Positions 4,501-12,397 of a DNA stretch of 56,968 bases are shown here, one piece after another. The stretch is from a virus: IMG/VR virus record IMGVR_UViG_3300043786_001191, positions 1 through 56,968 of that record; one strand, 5' to 3'. Position 1 is the first letter of the stretch, and every line of letters begins with the position of its first letter. The position numbers were made by a program, and so were the translations under genes. Under the pieces are notes generated by a model. That model was not told the DNA's origin and ran no database searches. It saw only the letters and a list, made by a program, of their open reading frames with translations.

Positions 4501-4689
4501 ATGAATGGTAAATCTTTAGAAGACACAATTCGTGCAGTTCATCAAAAACACAAGAACCGTCCATCTCCCCTACAGTTCTTGGATCCAGAGAAACAAGTGC
4601 CCATGGCACCACAGCAAGTGACCCCCAAGACAGATGCAAGGGGTGCCCTGCTTCAGGATTTCAAGCCACAAGAACACAGATTTCACTGA
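4501..4689 (+). CDS. Small unknown late protein
   Basis: A 62-residue basic, proline-rich protein starting MNGKSLEDTIRAVHQKHKN. No motif recognised. The ATG at 4501 lies 5 nt after a perfect late box, so a leaderless late transcript is likely; the upstream in-frame start at 4477 would lie in the promoter. The gene is followed immediately by another late box. Its N-terminal half may be a helix and the rest extended. Confidence 0.55.
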   Translation: MNGKSLEDTIRAVHQKHKNRPSPLQFLDPEKQVPMAPQQVTPKTDARGALLQDFKPQEHRFH

Positions 4690-4697
4690 AATAAATA
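4690..4697 (+). promoter_or_regulatory. Late promoter AATAAATA
   Basis: Late-type box overlapping the end of the previous gene, 7 nt before the ATG at 4705. Confidence 0.55.
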
Positions 4698-4704
4698 ATG
4701 TAGA

Positions 4705-4950
4705 ATGGTTCATCGTTTTCAAAATATTTACGGAATCAGTTACGTAGTCACGGGAACCTCAAAAGACGTTAAATCACAGATGCAAGAACTTGTTCTTTCA
4801 GTCATGGAAGACAAAAAATTTCCTTTTGCTACGGTCTATGTGAGGATTCCGGCTTTTCTTTTTCAAAAGTTCATGGAAGAAGCCAGAAGTGCTGAACTTA
4901 AATATGTTGAGATGGAAACAAAAAAAGACATGTTTCTCATTAAGTTCTAA
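4705..4950 (+). CDS. Unknown 81-residue protein
   Basis: A small alpha/beta protein starting MVHRFQNIYGISYVVTG, with a hydrophobic core (FATVYVRIPAFLFQKF) and Lys-rich C-terminus. It overlaps the next gene by one base (TAATG), so the two are probably translated together. No family recognised. Confidence 0.55.
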   Translation: MVHRFQNIYGISYVVTGTSKDVKSQMQELVLSVMEDKKFPFATVYVRIPAFLFQKFMEEARSAELKYVEMETKKDMFLIKF

Positions 4951-5501
4951 TGGCTGAAGAAAATAAAAATTTAGATCAACAATTTCAGTCAGAAGGGTTC
5001 GCAAAGTCCTTCGGTGGTGACTATACTGGATCAAGCATACAGCAGCAGAATTATGACAGGTTGAATACTCAGGATAAAATTTATTCCCAGTTCATTCTTC
5101 AAAATTATGGTTCTTATGACAATTACATGCAGATGCACAGAATTGGTCAATCTTCTGCAGTTTATGACCCATCAATAGATTACGTAATGGACGTAACGGT
5201 AGTGACAGAAAACCAATCTTATAAAAGCGACCACATTTCTACACAAGAAGTGATCATGGAAGCACTGTCTGGTATATGTACCGTCATATTCATGAAAGTG
5301 AACGGATCTGTTGGAAGAATAACGGGGACATTGGAACGGTCCTATATTCCTACCAGCGAGTATCAAACACGCTTGAATTTTTTCAGCCCTCTGAAAGGTG
5401 ATCGTATTGTTGTGTGGGACATCAACAAGCAGGGGTGGAGATCGTTCTACATGGATCGTGTTATAAAGTTTGTCAGAGATGACACAATCGGTTTGGAATA
5501 A
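4950..5501 (+). CDS. WYL_2 (DUF2693)-like protein, copy 2
   Basis: A 183-residue protein whose C-terminal 105 residues fit the small phage WYL_2/DUF2693 beta-barrel family: a strand pair (VIFMKVNGSVGRITGTLE, about 112-129) and, near the end, VVWDINKQGWRSFYMDRVIKF. The latter parallels YYDLERMAWRSCRSAEVISI in the early GC-rich gene at 1142-1387. The N-terminal 70 residues are polar, Gln/Asn/Tyr-rich and probably disordered. The ATG overlaps the stop of the upstream gene. Its role is unknown. The contrast in base composition between the two copies suggests separate acquisition rather than recent duplication. Confidence 0.65.
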   Translation: MAEENKNLDQQFQSEGFAKSFGGDYTGSSIQQQNYDRLNTQDKIYSQFILQNYGSYDNYMQMHRIGQSSAVYDPSIDYVMDVTVVTENQSYKSDHISTQEVIMEALSGICTVIFMKVNGSVGRITGTLERSYIPTSEYQTRLNFFSPLKGDRIVVWDINKQGWRSFYMDRVIKFVRDDTIGLE

Positions 5502-5504
5502 ATA
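5497..5504 (+). promoter_or_regulatory. Late promoter AATAAATA
   Basis: Late box across the stop codon of the preceding gene. The GTG start of the next gene (5510) follows after exactly 5 nt. Confidence 0.65.
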
Positions 5505-5509
5505 GTTTT

Positions 5510-5689
5510 GTGCCAACCGATGATTCCCAAAGCATTACTCACCTTCATGCTGTTCTCTTCAGAGAATCGAAGATCATTCTTTCGAAATATGAAGATTATC
5601 TTCGGGGCAAGATTACGTCCAAAGAACTAGCACAGAAGATGTTGAATCTTCGGGACGCAATAATGAGAATCGAAAACCACGACAAATAA
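5510..5689 (+). CDS. 59-residue helical protein, GTG start
   Basis: A small helical, charged protein read from GTG at 5510 to TAA at 5687-5689 (MPTDDSQSITHLHAVLFRES ... RIENHDK). It fills the gap between two genes in one clean frame. No ribosome binding site is visible; instead a late box lies 5 nt upstream, the arrangement seen at several other genes here. The stop codon touches the -35 box of the guaC promoter. Function unknown. Confidence 0.6.
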   Translation: MPTDDSQSITHLHAVLFRESKIILSKYEDYLRGKITSKELAQKMLNLRDAIMRIENHDK

Positions 5690-5717
5690 TTGACATATGT
5701 GTTTTGAGTGATATATT
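5690..5717 (+). promoter_or_regulatory. Sigma70 promoter of guaC, 16-bp spacer
   Basis: TTGACA (5690-5695), 16-bp spacer, TATATT (5712-5717). The guaC ATG follows 7 nt after the -10 box. Confidence 0.75.
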
Positions 5718-5724
5718 TTGAAAA

Positions 5725-6759
5725 ATGATTGTCAACTACGAACCCAAATTGGATTACTCCGATGTGCTTATCATGCCATCGCTTTCGGATGTTAAGTCTC
5801 GCAAAGAAGTGAATCTTGAAGTGGAGACCACATTCAAGTGTGGATCTTCTTGGAAAGGCATTCCAATCATGGCAGCAAACATGTCAACGGTTGGAACTCA
5901 CAAGATGGCAGAGGTTCTTTCCGAATACAAGATTGTGACATGTCTTCGCAAAGGTGGAAATTATTATTCTGCTTTTGTGAATATGCATCCTGAAAAAGAA
6001 CCATATGTTTCTTTGACTCTTGGATTGGATTCCGACAGCAAACTGTTCGTTGATACTTCCGAGATTCATGACCCGACTTTCATTTGCCTTGATGTGGCAA
6101 ATGGTTACATGACGGAGTTTCATAACTTTACAAGAAAGGTTAGAGAAAAATGGCCCAAGTCAATATTGATTGCAGGGAATGTTGTGACCCCAGAGGGGGT
6201 AGAGGCGTTGTCAACGGCTGGCGCAGACCTCGTAAAAGTGGGAATCGGCTCGGGGTCGATGTGTCTGACCCGGCGAGTGGCAGGGGTGGGATATCCCCAA
6301 CTCTCCGCAGTGCTAGAGTGTGTGGAAACAGCCGATCAATTAGGTATTGGGATCGTTGCTGACGGTGGAATAAATTATCCCGGTGACTTTGCAAAGGCAT
6401 TTGTCGCTGGTTCGGCTTTCGTCATGGCTGGTGGCATGTTTACTGGCCATGACGAGTGTGGTGGAGAGATTCGACACAAGGAGCATGGAGAGCTCACAAT
6501 GTTGCATTATGGAATGAGCAGTCGAACTGCGAATGAAAAATACAGCGGTGGGCTTTCCTATTATCGTGCATCCGAAGGACGCACAGTGGAGGTCCCATAT
6601 CGTGGATCTGTACGCAATACGGTACAAGAAATTTTTGGTGGTATTCGCTCGGCTTGTTCTTATGTTGGCGCTTTTGACTTGCCTTCTCTGTATTCCAATG
6701 GTAAACTAATCAAAGTTAATCGCACCACAAACAATATTTTTGAAACTAACGAAATATGA
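5725..6759 (+). CDS. guaC: GMP reductase
   Basis: A 344-residue TIM-barrel enzyme of the IMP dehydrogenase/GMP reductase family. GMP reductase converts GMP to IMP with NADPH and releases ammonia, salvaging guanine nucleotides toward adenine nucleotides. Full length matches bacterial GuaC (about 347). The start KLDYSDVLIMPSLSDVKSR, the loop VKVGIGSGSMCLTRRVAG with the catalytic Cys at about 180, the GYPQLSAV and VADGGI motifs and the C-terminal YGMSS, YRASEGRTV and GIRSACSYVGA segments are GuaC-like. There is no CBS domain, which argues against IMP dehydrogenase. The ATG is 7 nt after its -10 box, so the mRNA is probably leaderless. Codons around the catalytic loop (about 6185-6330) are noticeably GC-richer than the rest of the gene. 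Confidence 0.9.
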   Translation: MIVNYEPKLDYSDVLIMPSLSDVKSRKEVNLEVETTFKCGSSWKGIPIMAANMSTVGTHKMAEVLSEYKIVTCLRKGGNYYSAFVNMHPEKEPYVSLTLGLDSDSKLFVDTSEIHDPTFICLDVANGYMTEFHNFTRKVREKWPKSILIAGNVVTPEGVEALSTAGADLVKVGIGSGSMCLTRRVAGVGYPQLSAVLECVETADQLGIGIVADGGINYPGDFAKAFVAGSAFVMAGGMFTGHDECGGEIRHKEHGELTMLHYGMSSRTANEKYSGGLSYYRASEGRTVEVPYRGSVRNTVQEIFGGIRSACSYVGAFDLPSLYSNGKLIKVNRTTNNIFETNEI

Positions 6760-7319
6760 ATATTTTTATAGTCGATAATGATGCCGTGACTGCTGCAAAA
6801 ATGTTATGTAATGCTCATGTCGTTAAAATGGTTTTAGAATCTTGTCAGTTGCTCTCAACTGCTCACCATGTTCTTGACGGTGAGCCAGTTATGAGCAAAG
6901 GCAAGAAGAAGGAATATAAAACATTCAGCAACGGCAACACAAATATTTGTCGTTGTACGATGATTAATCATCCTTGCACAATTTGGACTAGAGAAACCCG
7001 TGCCAATTATCTTTGGCTTTGGAAACATGCATATAGTCTTTGCAAAGAGTACACTCGTCGTTATGGCAAAGTGCATGTCATGGAAAAGATGTTGATGGAT
7101 GAACTTTATGATCCTCCTACCAACATCACCAAGGGCAAACTTACTCCGTTTGCCCAAGCAATGCCAGATCAGTATCGAAATTTAGATGCCGTGATTGCTT
7201 ATCGCAATTATTACATCAACGAGAAGGCGCGGTTTGCGAAGTGGAAGAACTGCGAGGTGCCTGAGTGGTTTGCTTTGAAGCAGCCTGACTTTTTGCTCTA
7301 CGCTGACCTTCCATTCTAA
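6756..7319 (+). CDS. Conserved phage protein of unknown function
   Basis: A 187-residue protein of a type I remember from T4-like and cyanophage genomes. Recognisable blocks are HVVKMVLESCQLLSTAHH (about 22-39), NHPCTIWTRETRANYLWLWK (about 71-90), LTPFAQAMPDQYR and a C-terminal YRNYYINEK. The conserved His, Cys, Trp and Arg suggest an enzyme, but I cannot name the reaction. It overlaps guaC by 4 bp (ATGA), so it is co-translated and may act in nucleotide or DNA metabolism. Its last 104 bp overlap the C-terminal part of the convergent lysozyme gene. Confidence 0.75.
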   Translation: MNIFIVDNDAVTAAKMLCNAHVVKMVLESCQLLSTAHHVLDGEPVMSKGKKKEYKTFSNGNTNICRCTMINHPCTIWTRETRANYLWLWKHAYSLCKEYTRRYGKVHVMEKMLMDELYDPPTNITKGKLTPFAQAMPDQYRNLDAVIAYRNYYINEKARFAKWKNCEVPEWFALKQPDFLLYADLPF

Positions 7320-7857
7320 TTGCATCAGATAGATTTTTCATTCTTTTTGCAATTCCAGTTTCATCACGAACAGATTCTCTGTAATCTTTAGCATTCAAAT
7401 ATTCTTGTGCAGCCTCTTCAAATTTTCCTGCACGAAGATGTTGCATTGCTTTTGGAGATTTGCCTGTCATTCCTCTGAATGTTTCGGAAGCAAGTTCTGC
7501 TTGCAGTTCTTGTGAATAATTTTCAAAATCAGGTGCTAATTTTTTAACAGTTGGCAATCTTGATTCGACATCTATTCTCAGCAAACTTTCTGCTTCTTCT
7601 GGAGTCATTCTGTCTTGGCTTGCCAAAATTCTACTAACACGATTGGGGTCTTTGATTGCTTTGCCAATAATTGCTGGAGAATTTTTTGTAATTAAATGAC
7701 CATGTCCTATGGTATCCAAACCTTTGCTGTCTTTATAGACACCCAATATTTTTTCTTCATTGCCTGCAGATTCATATTCTCTGATAATTTTGCAGATACC
7801 GTTTACATCGCATTTTATTTGTTGATTTTCTATTAGGTATTCTTTGAAAGATTTCAT
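7216..7857 (-). CDS. T4-type lysozyme (GH24 family)
   Basis: A 213-residue muramidase that cuts the glycan strands of peptidoglycan. The GH24 core is clear: YES (Glu about 30), then YKDSKGLDTIGHGHLI with Asp about 43 and Thr about 49, matching the Glu-Asp-Thr triad of T4 lysozyme, followed by the helical lobe (LRIDVESRLPTVKKL onward). It lacks the OB and beta-helix domains of T4 gp5, so it is an endolysin or a stand-alone hub lysozyme. ATG 7857 (MKSFKEYLIE) is chosen; an upstream start at 7902 would add a hydrophobic leader but falls on a plus-strand promoter. The C-terminal tail is Ser/Gln/Thr-rich and is encoded antisense to the neighbouring gene. Confidence 0.88.
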   Translation of the reverse strand: MKSFKEYLIENQQIKCDVNGICKIIREYESAGNEEKILGVYKDSKGLDTIGHGHLITKNSPAIIGKAIKDPNRVSRILASQDRMTPEEAESLLRIDVESRLPTVKKLAPDFENYSQELQAELASETFRGMTGKSPKAMQHLRAGKFEEAAQEYLNAKDYRESVRDETGIAKRMKNLSDAIRMEGQRRAKSQAASKQTTQAPRSSSTSQTAPSR

Positions 7858-7868
7858 AGTATTAATGC

Positions 7869-7896
7869 TTGCTAAAAGTAGAATAAGTAGTATAGT
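7869..7896 (+). promoter_or_regulatory. Sigma70 promoter, 16-bp spacer
   Basis: TTGCTA (7869-7874), 16-bp spacer, TATAGT (7891-7896), followed by a 22-nt leader with AAAGGA before the ATG at 7919. Confidence 0.65.
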
Positions 7897-7918
7897 TCTC
7901 ATTAACAAAAGGATTCAC

Positions 7919-8224
7919 ATGAACGTAAAAGTATTTAGACTTGTATCAGGCGAAGAGATCTTAGCACGCTACGAAATGACTGACAGCCATGTCACCCTCA
8001 AGGATCCAGCAATTTTGGTTCCAGTTGGTCAGGGACAAATTGGTCTTATGCCATGGATGATGTACACCAAGGCAAAGAATGGCGTACAAGTTCCACTGTC
8101 ATTCATTGCTTTCAGCATTGAGCCTCTTGACGAACTCAAGACGCAGTATGACAATTCCTTGAACAAGGGAATCGCCACGCCCAGCGGGAGCCTGAAGGGT
8201 CCTGAGCTGAAGCTGACGAAGTGA
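7919..8224 (+). CDS. Small Sm-like barrel protein, paralogue of the 40235-40894 product
   Basis: A 101-residue protein starting MNVKVFRLVSGEEILARYEM. The opening V-R-L-x-SGEE-I-L pattern, followed by strands around VTLKDPAIL and a central PWMMY, recalls an Sm-like beta barrel. The segment IEPLDELKTQYDNS resembles GTPTDELTSMYEAY in the larger minus-strand protein at 40235-40894, so I treat them as paralogues. Proteins like this are common conserved unknowns in marine T4-like phages. The ATG is preceded by AAAGGATTCAC and by a sigma70 promoter. RNA or protein binding is possible but unproven. Confidence 0.6.
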   Translation: MNVKVFRLVSGEEILARYEMTDSHVTLKDPAILVPVGQGQIGLMPWMMYTKAKNGVQVPLSFIAFSIEPLDELKTQYDNSLNKGIATPSGSLKGPELKLTK

Positions 8225-8227
8225 TGA

Positions 8228-8602
8228 ATGAACATTGATACTGTAATCCAAAATTACATGCCCATTGCCAAGCCGCTTTCGATGGCAATGGAAAGACAGA
8301 AGAAGCACATTTCACTAGTAATTTACAAGCGCAAAGTTATCGCGGTGGGTCAGAATGTTTTTAAGACCCACCCCGATACTTTGCGTTTGGGTTATAGGTG
8401 CTCCGATATGCATTCGGAATTGGATGCATACAGAAAAGTTCCCAAGAATCTCCGAGGTGAAAAGTTGATTCTTTTGAATTTTAGATTCAATAGATTTGGA
8501 AACTTTAGAAACTCAAAGCCATGTTGTGTCTGCACAAAGTGGTGTGAGGAAGTATTCCACAAAATTTATTACACCATGGATGATGGTATACATACGATAT
8601 AA
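8228..8602 (+). CDS. Cytidine/deoxycytidylate deaminase-fold protein
   Basis: A 124-residue protein of the zinc-dependent deaminase superfamily. The two zinc motifs are present: MHSELDA (His 62, Ser 63, Glu 64; the usual form is HAE) and PCCVC (98-102, the PCxxC motif). The preceding strand VIYKRKVIAVGQNVFKTHP fits the superfamily. Such enzymes deaminate cytidine, dCMP or bases in nucleic acid; the substrate here cannot be read from sequence. Ser in place of Ala in the HAE motif is unusual but tolerable. It follows the Sm-like gene by 3 bp and is probably in the same early/middle operon. Confidence 0.75.
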   Translation: MNIDTVIQNYMPIAKPLSMAMERQKKHISLVIYKRKVIAVGQNVFKTHPDTLRLGYRCSDMHSELDAYRKVPKNLRGEKLILLNFRFNRFGNFRNSKPCCVCTKWCEEVFHKIYYTMDDGIHTI

Positions 8603-8605
8603 ATA
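8598..8605 (+). promoter_or_regulatory. Late promoter TATAAATA
   Basis: Perfect late box over the stop codon of the deaminase gene, 24 nt before the ATG of the large Cys-rich protein. An AAGGA lies in the leader. Confidence 0.75.
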
Positions 8606-8629
8606 ATCTGTAAGTGTAAGGATTATTGT

Positions 8630-11600
8630 ATGCCAACAAAAGCTTGTTGTTGTGGTAAAGGACATTGGATAGCAATACCCTGTAGATATTGGGGTACTAA
8701 ATTTTTTGGTGGTTATAATGACGATGGCTTTACTGGTTTTGCTGGTAATGCCTCAATGTCCCAAATAGAACAACTTTTAAAAAACAATCCTGCTTTAGGG
8801 ATTTGTGGTCCTTTTGGTATATTGCATCCATATTTTCCCTTTCCAGATTTTGATTTTGGTTATACAAGTGTTCCAATTAAAATTAAAGGAATAAGTTGTG
8901 CTGATCAAAGTTCTGGAGGTGCATTTGGTAGTTACAATGGCGGATTTGGTGGCTGCATTCAGCAAAAATGTTATGATTTAATTTTAGATGAAGAAAGAGG
9001 ATTGCTTTACAAAGCTTGGGGTGCTGGTGGTGGTGGAAAAAGCATAAACCTTCCGGGAGGTAATGGTGCGTACACCCAAAAAAGAGGACCATACAATAAA
9101 AATTATGTTGCCTGTGTTGGCTTTGGTGGATTGGGTGCAAATACCACCAGAAGCGTAACTGGATGGACTGGAAATATTTCAACTGTTCCCGGTGGTGGTG
9201 GACAAGGATTTGGTTCGTGGGGTGGTGGTGCGGCTTTTGTTTCTGAAAATATGCTACAACCACAAAGTGCATTTTTAATTGCTGGTGGTGGTGGTGGTGC
9301 AGGAAACGACAGCAGTGGTGGAGGTCATGGTGGAGTTACTGCAGGGAAAAAAGCAAACGGACCAGAGGGGGGATTTGGTGGAAATCAAACACAGGGTGGT
9401 TGTGGTGGATGTGGTGCCCAAAGTGGAATAGTATCTAGTGGTGGACGTGGATCTAATGTTGGTGGTGGTGGCGGTGGTGGTGGATTTAGAGGTGGTGGAG
9501 GTGGAGGAAAAACGGGATTTGGTGGGGGCGGTGGAAGCAGTATTATAGATCCTTTGGCAAGGTCGGGAAATGATAATGGTCCACCAAATATGTGTGATCC
9601 TATGTATTGGACCACTGATGTTTCAAGCATTGGGGGGTTGGAGCAAATAAATGGAGTGGTGGGTTATGTTCCTAAAAATAATTCAGAAAATGGAATGCCC
9701 GGAAAAATTGCCATTCAATTTGCTGCATTACGGTGTCCCTGCAATGAATCACTTTCAGAGATTCCAGAGAAAACCTATATTTGTTTGACTGATGAGCAGG
9801 CTGGATATATCTGTGATAAAATAAACAATTGTTGCGGAACATGTGGTTCATGTGGTGCATCTGGTTATTATCCGTGTGGTGGATCGTCTTTAATTGGATT
9901 TGATACAGTTATAGATGGAAGGGGTACAACGGGAGCAGTAAATAGAGGTAGTTCGGGTCCTGCAAAAGACTTTCCAATCGGTGGAGGGTGTGGTGGTGCT
10001 TGGGTTGGGGCATTTGTTTGTACTGGTGTCTGTGGATCTTGTGGTCCTTCTGGTTTTACTTTACCAAACGAAACACCAACAGGAGAAGTTCAAGAAGTAA
10101 AATACAGAACATTTAAGTATGACGGAGAATTGTATTATCTTTCTTATCAGTGTGGTGTTTTGTGTGATCCCGACTACTTGGTTCCCGAGGATGCAGTATT
10201 TACAGATATTGGTTGCAGACCTTATGCGGATTGTTGCAAAGGTTTGTATGCTCTGCCTATATGCGAAATTACAAATGAAGATGACAAAATAATTAATTGC
10301 TTTAACGTAAACAATTGTCCTTGCCAACCTGTTCAAATTTGTCCCGAACCATTTATTTCTTGTCAAAATCCAGATGATTATCCAGACATATTCTATACAA
10401 AGAAAGACAATTGGTACTACTTAGTTTGGAAAACTTCTTTATGGGAACCCTTTGGTGATCAATTTTATAATAGAGGTTCAATAGGAGAAGTCATATTAGA
10501 AAATCCATGTGATGCTTGTTCTAATCCATTTGGTGATGGACCACAAAACAATGATTGTGAAAATCAAGAAGGTGGAACAAATCCGGGAAATAATACTGGT
10601 GGCCAAGGAAACCCTTCAAATTGTTGTGTGGAAGTTCGTGAATTTTGGAGTGGAACATCACCCTACAGAGCTAATGTGAATGTAAGCATTTCTTTTAATG
10701 GTAGATTACCATTTGACATTGGTTGCAACAAAATTGAAACATGTGAGTGTAATTTTGATGGATCATATAGTGATAGCGCTTCCTATAATGTAACTTATAT
10801 CGATCCTAATACTGGAACATATACAGAATCCAGAGATAGTGGAAATTGCGAATTACCACCAGTACCGGGATGTTTTAATCCACCATTTACACCAGGTTCT
10901 CCGACTTATTTTTTATATTCTGTATTCCCAATAGATAATTTTGGAACATATCCAAGATTTAACAATGAAATATTAAATACTTCTATTGCTGGCTCTGGGT
11001 GGGCAGAGGGTTGCTTTGACTATAACGCTTCATGTGGAATTGTACCCGATATAACAGGAATACCTGATGCTTCAGCAATAAATGAAAGAACATTTAAAGA
11101 TCCCGGTTATTCTATTGTCGCTGAATGTGTTGTAGTTGATTCAGATAATCCTGATTGTGTCCCATATAGTTCAGTTCCAGCAGCATATATACCAGTTTAC
11201 AGAGAATATGGAGACTTTGGACCTGGTTGTGAAAATGATACTGGTGAACCTTCAGTTGAAGGACCAAGAATTATTGCCGCAGGGTGTCGTTTAAGTACCT
11301 ATGTCCAAAAACTTAATCAATATTCTGGTGGTAAGTATGTTGCCACTCAATTAGGACCAGACAGTTATTGGATTGGTGGAAAACGAAGTTTAGATAATAA
11401 TATTCCCGGTGATGTTTTTAATTCTGTAGAATATAATACAACTTTTAGAACAGAAGGAAATAAAATTATTCAAAGAGATGAAATGATAGTGTACTTTAGT
11501 TCCATATTACATTCTATAACAGTATATTATCAAGGAAAACCTTTATCAAAATGTTGTGTAGAGCAACCATGTATGGCTTGGGGACAAAGTGGATGTGGTT

Positions 11601-11821
11601 TGGCTCGTCCACTAGAATATGCATGCGATCCTGTTCCAGGTCCATGTGAAGTTATTGAAAGAAATGTGGTTAGAACTTGGAGAACGTTACAACAATTTGA
11701 GGAAAATCCAAATGTAACTATGGTAAATCCAAGATGTTGGATCTGTACGGATGGATTTATTTGCCCAGAAATGTATGATGATTACGATGGTTCACAAACT
11801 TGCACAATAACATTAACGTGA
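8630..11821 (+). CDS. Large glycine- and cysteine-rich fibre/adhesin
   Basis: A 1063-residue late protein, probably a tail fibre or surface adhesin. It opens MPTKACCCGKGHW. Residues about 90-320 are a glycine-rich region with long Gly runs, like the polyglycine sandwich domains of phage adhesins. The remainder is a series of Cys-rich modules (for example CCGTCGSCGASG, CTGVCGSCGPSG, DCCKGLYALPIC) with about 60 cysteines in all. Many are in CxxC or CC pairs, so metal binding or disulfide stapling is expected. Similar CGxCG motifs occur in two baseplate proteins (21643-23553, 23581-24321). It has a perfect late promoter and is followed closely by a zinc-motif gene. Target receptor unknown. Confidence 0.7.
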   Translation: MPTKACCCGKGHWIAIPCRYWGTKFFGGYNDDGFTGFAGNASMSQIEQLLKNNPALGICGPFGILHPYFPFPDFDFGYTSVPIKIKGISCADQSSGGAFGSYNGGFGGCIQQKCYDLILDEERGLLYKAWGAGGGGKSINLPGGNGAYTQKRGPYNKNYVACVGFGGLGANTTRSVTGWTGNISTVPGGGGQGFGSWGGGAAFVSENMLQPQSAFLIAGGGGGAGNDSSGGGHGGVTAGKKANGPEGGFGGNQTQGGCGGCGAQSGIVSSGGRGSNVGGGGGGGGFRGGGGGGKTGFGGGGGSSIIDPLARSGNDNGPPNMCDPMYWTTDVSSIGGLEQINGVVGYVPKNNSENGMPGKIAIQFAALRCPCNESLSEIPEKTYICLTDEQAGYICDKINNCCGTCGSCGASGYYPCGGSSLIGFDTVIDGRGTTGAVNRGSSGPAKDFPIGGGCGGAWVGAFVCTGVCGSCGPSGFTLPNETPTGEVQEVKYRTFKYDGELYYLSYQCGVLCDPDYLVPEDAVFTDIGCRPYADCCKGLYALPICEITNEDDKIINCFNVNNCPCQPVQICPEPFISCQNPDDYPDIFYTKKDNWYYLVWKTSLWEPFGDQFYNRGSIGEVILENPCDACSNPFGDGPQNNDCENQEGGTNPGNNTGGQGNPSNCCVEVREFWSGTSPYRANVNVSISFNGRLPFDIGCNKIETCECNFDGSYSDSASYNVTYIDPNTGTYTESRDSGNCELPPVPGCFNPPFTPGSPTYFLYSVFPIDNFGTYPRFNNEILNTSIAGSGWAEGCFDYNASCGIVPDITGIPDASAINERTFKDPGYSIVAECVVVDSDNPDCVPYSSVPAAYIPVYREYGDFGPGCENDTGEPSVEGPRIIAAGCRLSTYVQKLNQYSGGKYVATQLGPDSYWIGGKRSLDNNIPGDVFNSVEYNTTFRTEGNKIIQRDEMIVYFSSILHSITVYYQGKPLSKCCVEQPCMAWGQSGCGLARPLEYACDPVPGPCEVIERNVVRTWRTLQQFEENPNVTMVNPRCWICTDGFICPEMYDDYDGSQTCTITLT

Positions 11822-11828
11822 GAATTAT

Positions 11829-12380
11829 ATGAAAGATGATTTATTTTTAAATGAGCGTTATGATTGCAACAACAATCGTATTTTTAAAAGAAAAATAAAC
11901 TGTATCCATTGGAGTCAAGAATCATCTGGTTGTTCGGTTTCTTGTTCTTTAAAAAATATGAATCCAAAGGAGTTGGATTGTTATCAATGCACCGAAAGAA
12001 GCAAAATACCAAATGCACAACTACCTCAACAAATAACAATAGAAAATACAAAAAAATACATAAAAGCTGAAACATCACAAATGTTTCAAGGAAAAGTTAG
12101 TGATGAGGTTTTTGAAAAAAGAAAACAAATATGCATGTCTTGTGACAAAAGACAAAATATAAATCCAGAAACAGAATCAATTGGTTGGTGCAATGCGTGT
12201 GGTTGTGGTTGGAAAACTCGGGCTACTTTATCGCAAAAACTATACATACCAACGATTTCATGTCCATTGAAAAAATTTGGTCCAGAATTGGGTTCAGGAT
12301 TTAACCTAAAATCTGCTGCTGAAAGCATTTCGGGAATAGTTACATCTCTTAAAGAAACATTAAATTCAAATGATAAATAA
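11829..12380 (+). CDS. Zinc-binding cysteine-motif protein
   Basis: A 183-residue protein with a central conserved region: ICMSCDKR, then WCNACGCGWKTR, then SCPLKKFG (about 98-151), a four-site Cys cluster seen in many T4-like phage proteins of unknown role. An N-terminal set of cysteines (INCIHW, GCSVSCSL, DCYQC) may bind a second zinc. The product at 26439-26885 carries a related YCGKCGCG...CPMK cluster. It directly follows the Cys-rich fibre gene, and may be a minor virion component or a chaperone for it; this is inference from position. Confidence 0.6.
   Translation: MKDDLFLNERYDCNNNRIFKRKINCIHWSQESSGCSVSCSLKNMNPKELDCYQCTERSKIPNAQLPQQITIENTKKYIKAETSQMFQGKVSDEVFEKRKQICMSCDKRQNINPETESIGWCNACGCGWKTRATLSQKLYIPTISCPLKKFGPELGSGFNLKSAAESISGIVTSLKETLNSNDK
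12372..12379 (+). promoter_or_regulatory. Possible late box GATAAATA
   Basis: Overlaps the stop codon of the previous gene, 18 nt before the ATG at 12398; an AAAGG sequence follows. Confidence 0.35.
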
Positions 12381-12397
12381 TTTTAAAGGTATATAAA

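Noticed and set aside
6140-6400. 86-residue minus-strand frame within guaC
   Set aside because: It is antisense to the intact, conserved catalytic part of guaC and coincides with the GC-rich patch, which lengthens chance frames.
7858-7908. Hydrophobic N-terminal extension of the lysozyme (MRTILLILLLAS), possible signal peptide
   Set aside because: It lies exactly on the plus-strand promoter TTGCTA-16-TATAGT (7869-7896), has no ribosome binding site, and the MKSFKEYLIE start at 7857 looks like a natural N-terminus. The hydrophobic reading is probably an accident of AT-rich DNA.
9385-9630. Proline-rich minus-strand frame
   Set aside because: It is the antisense of the glycine-rich region (GGT/GGA codons read backward give proline) and has no promoter or ribosome binding site.
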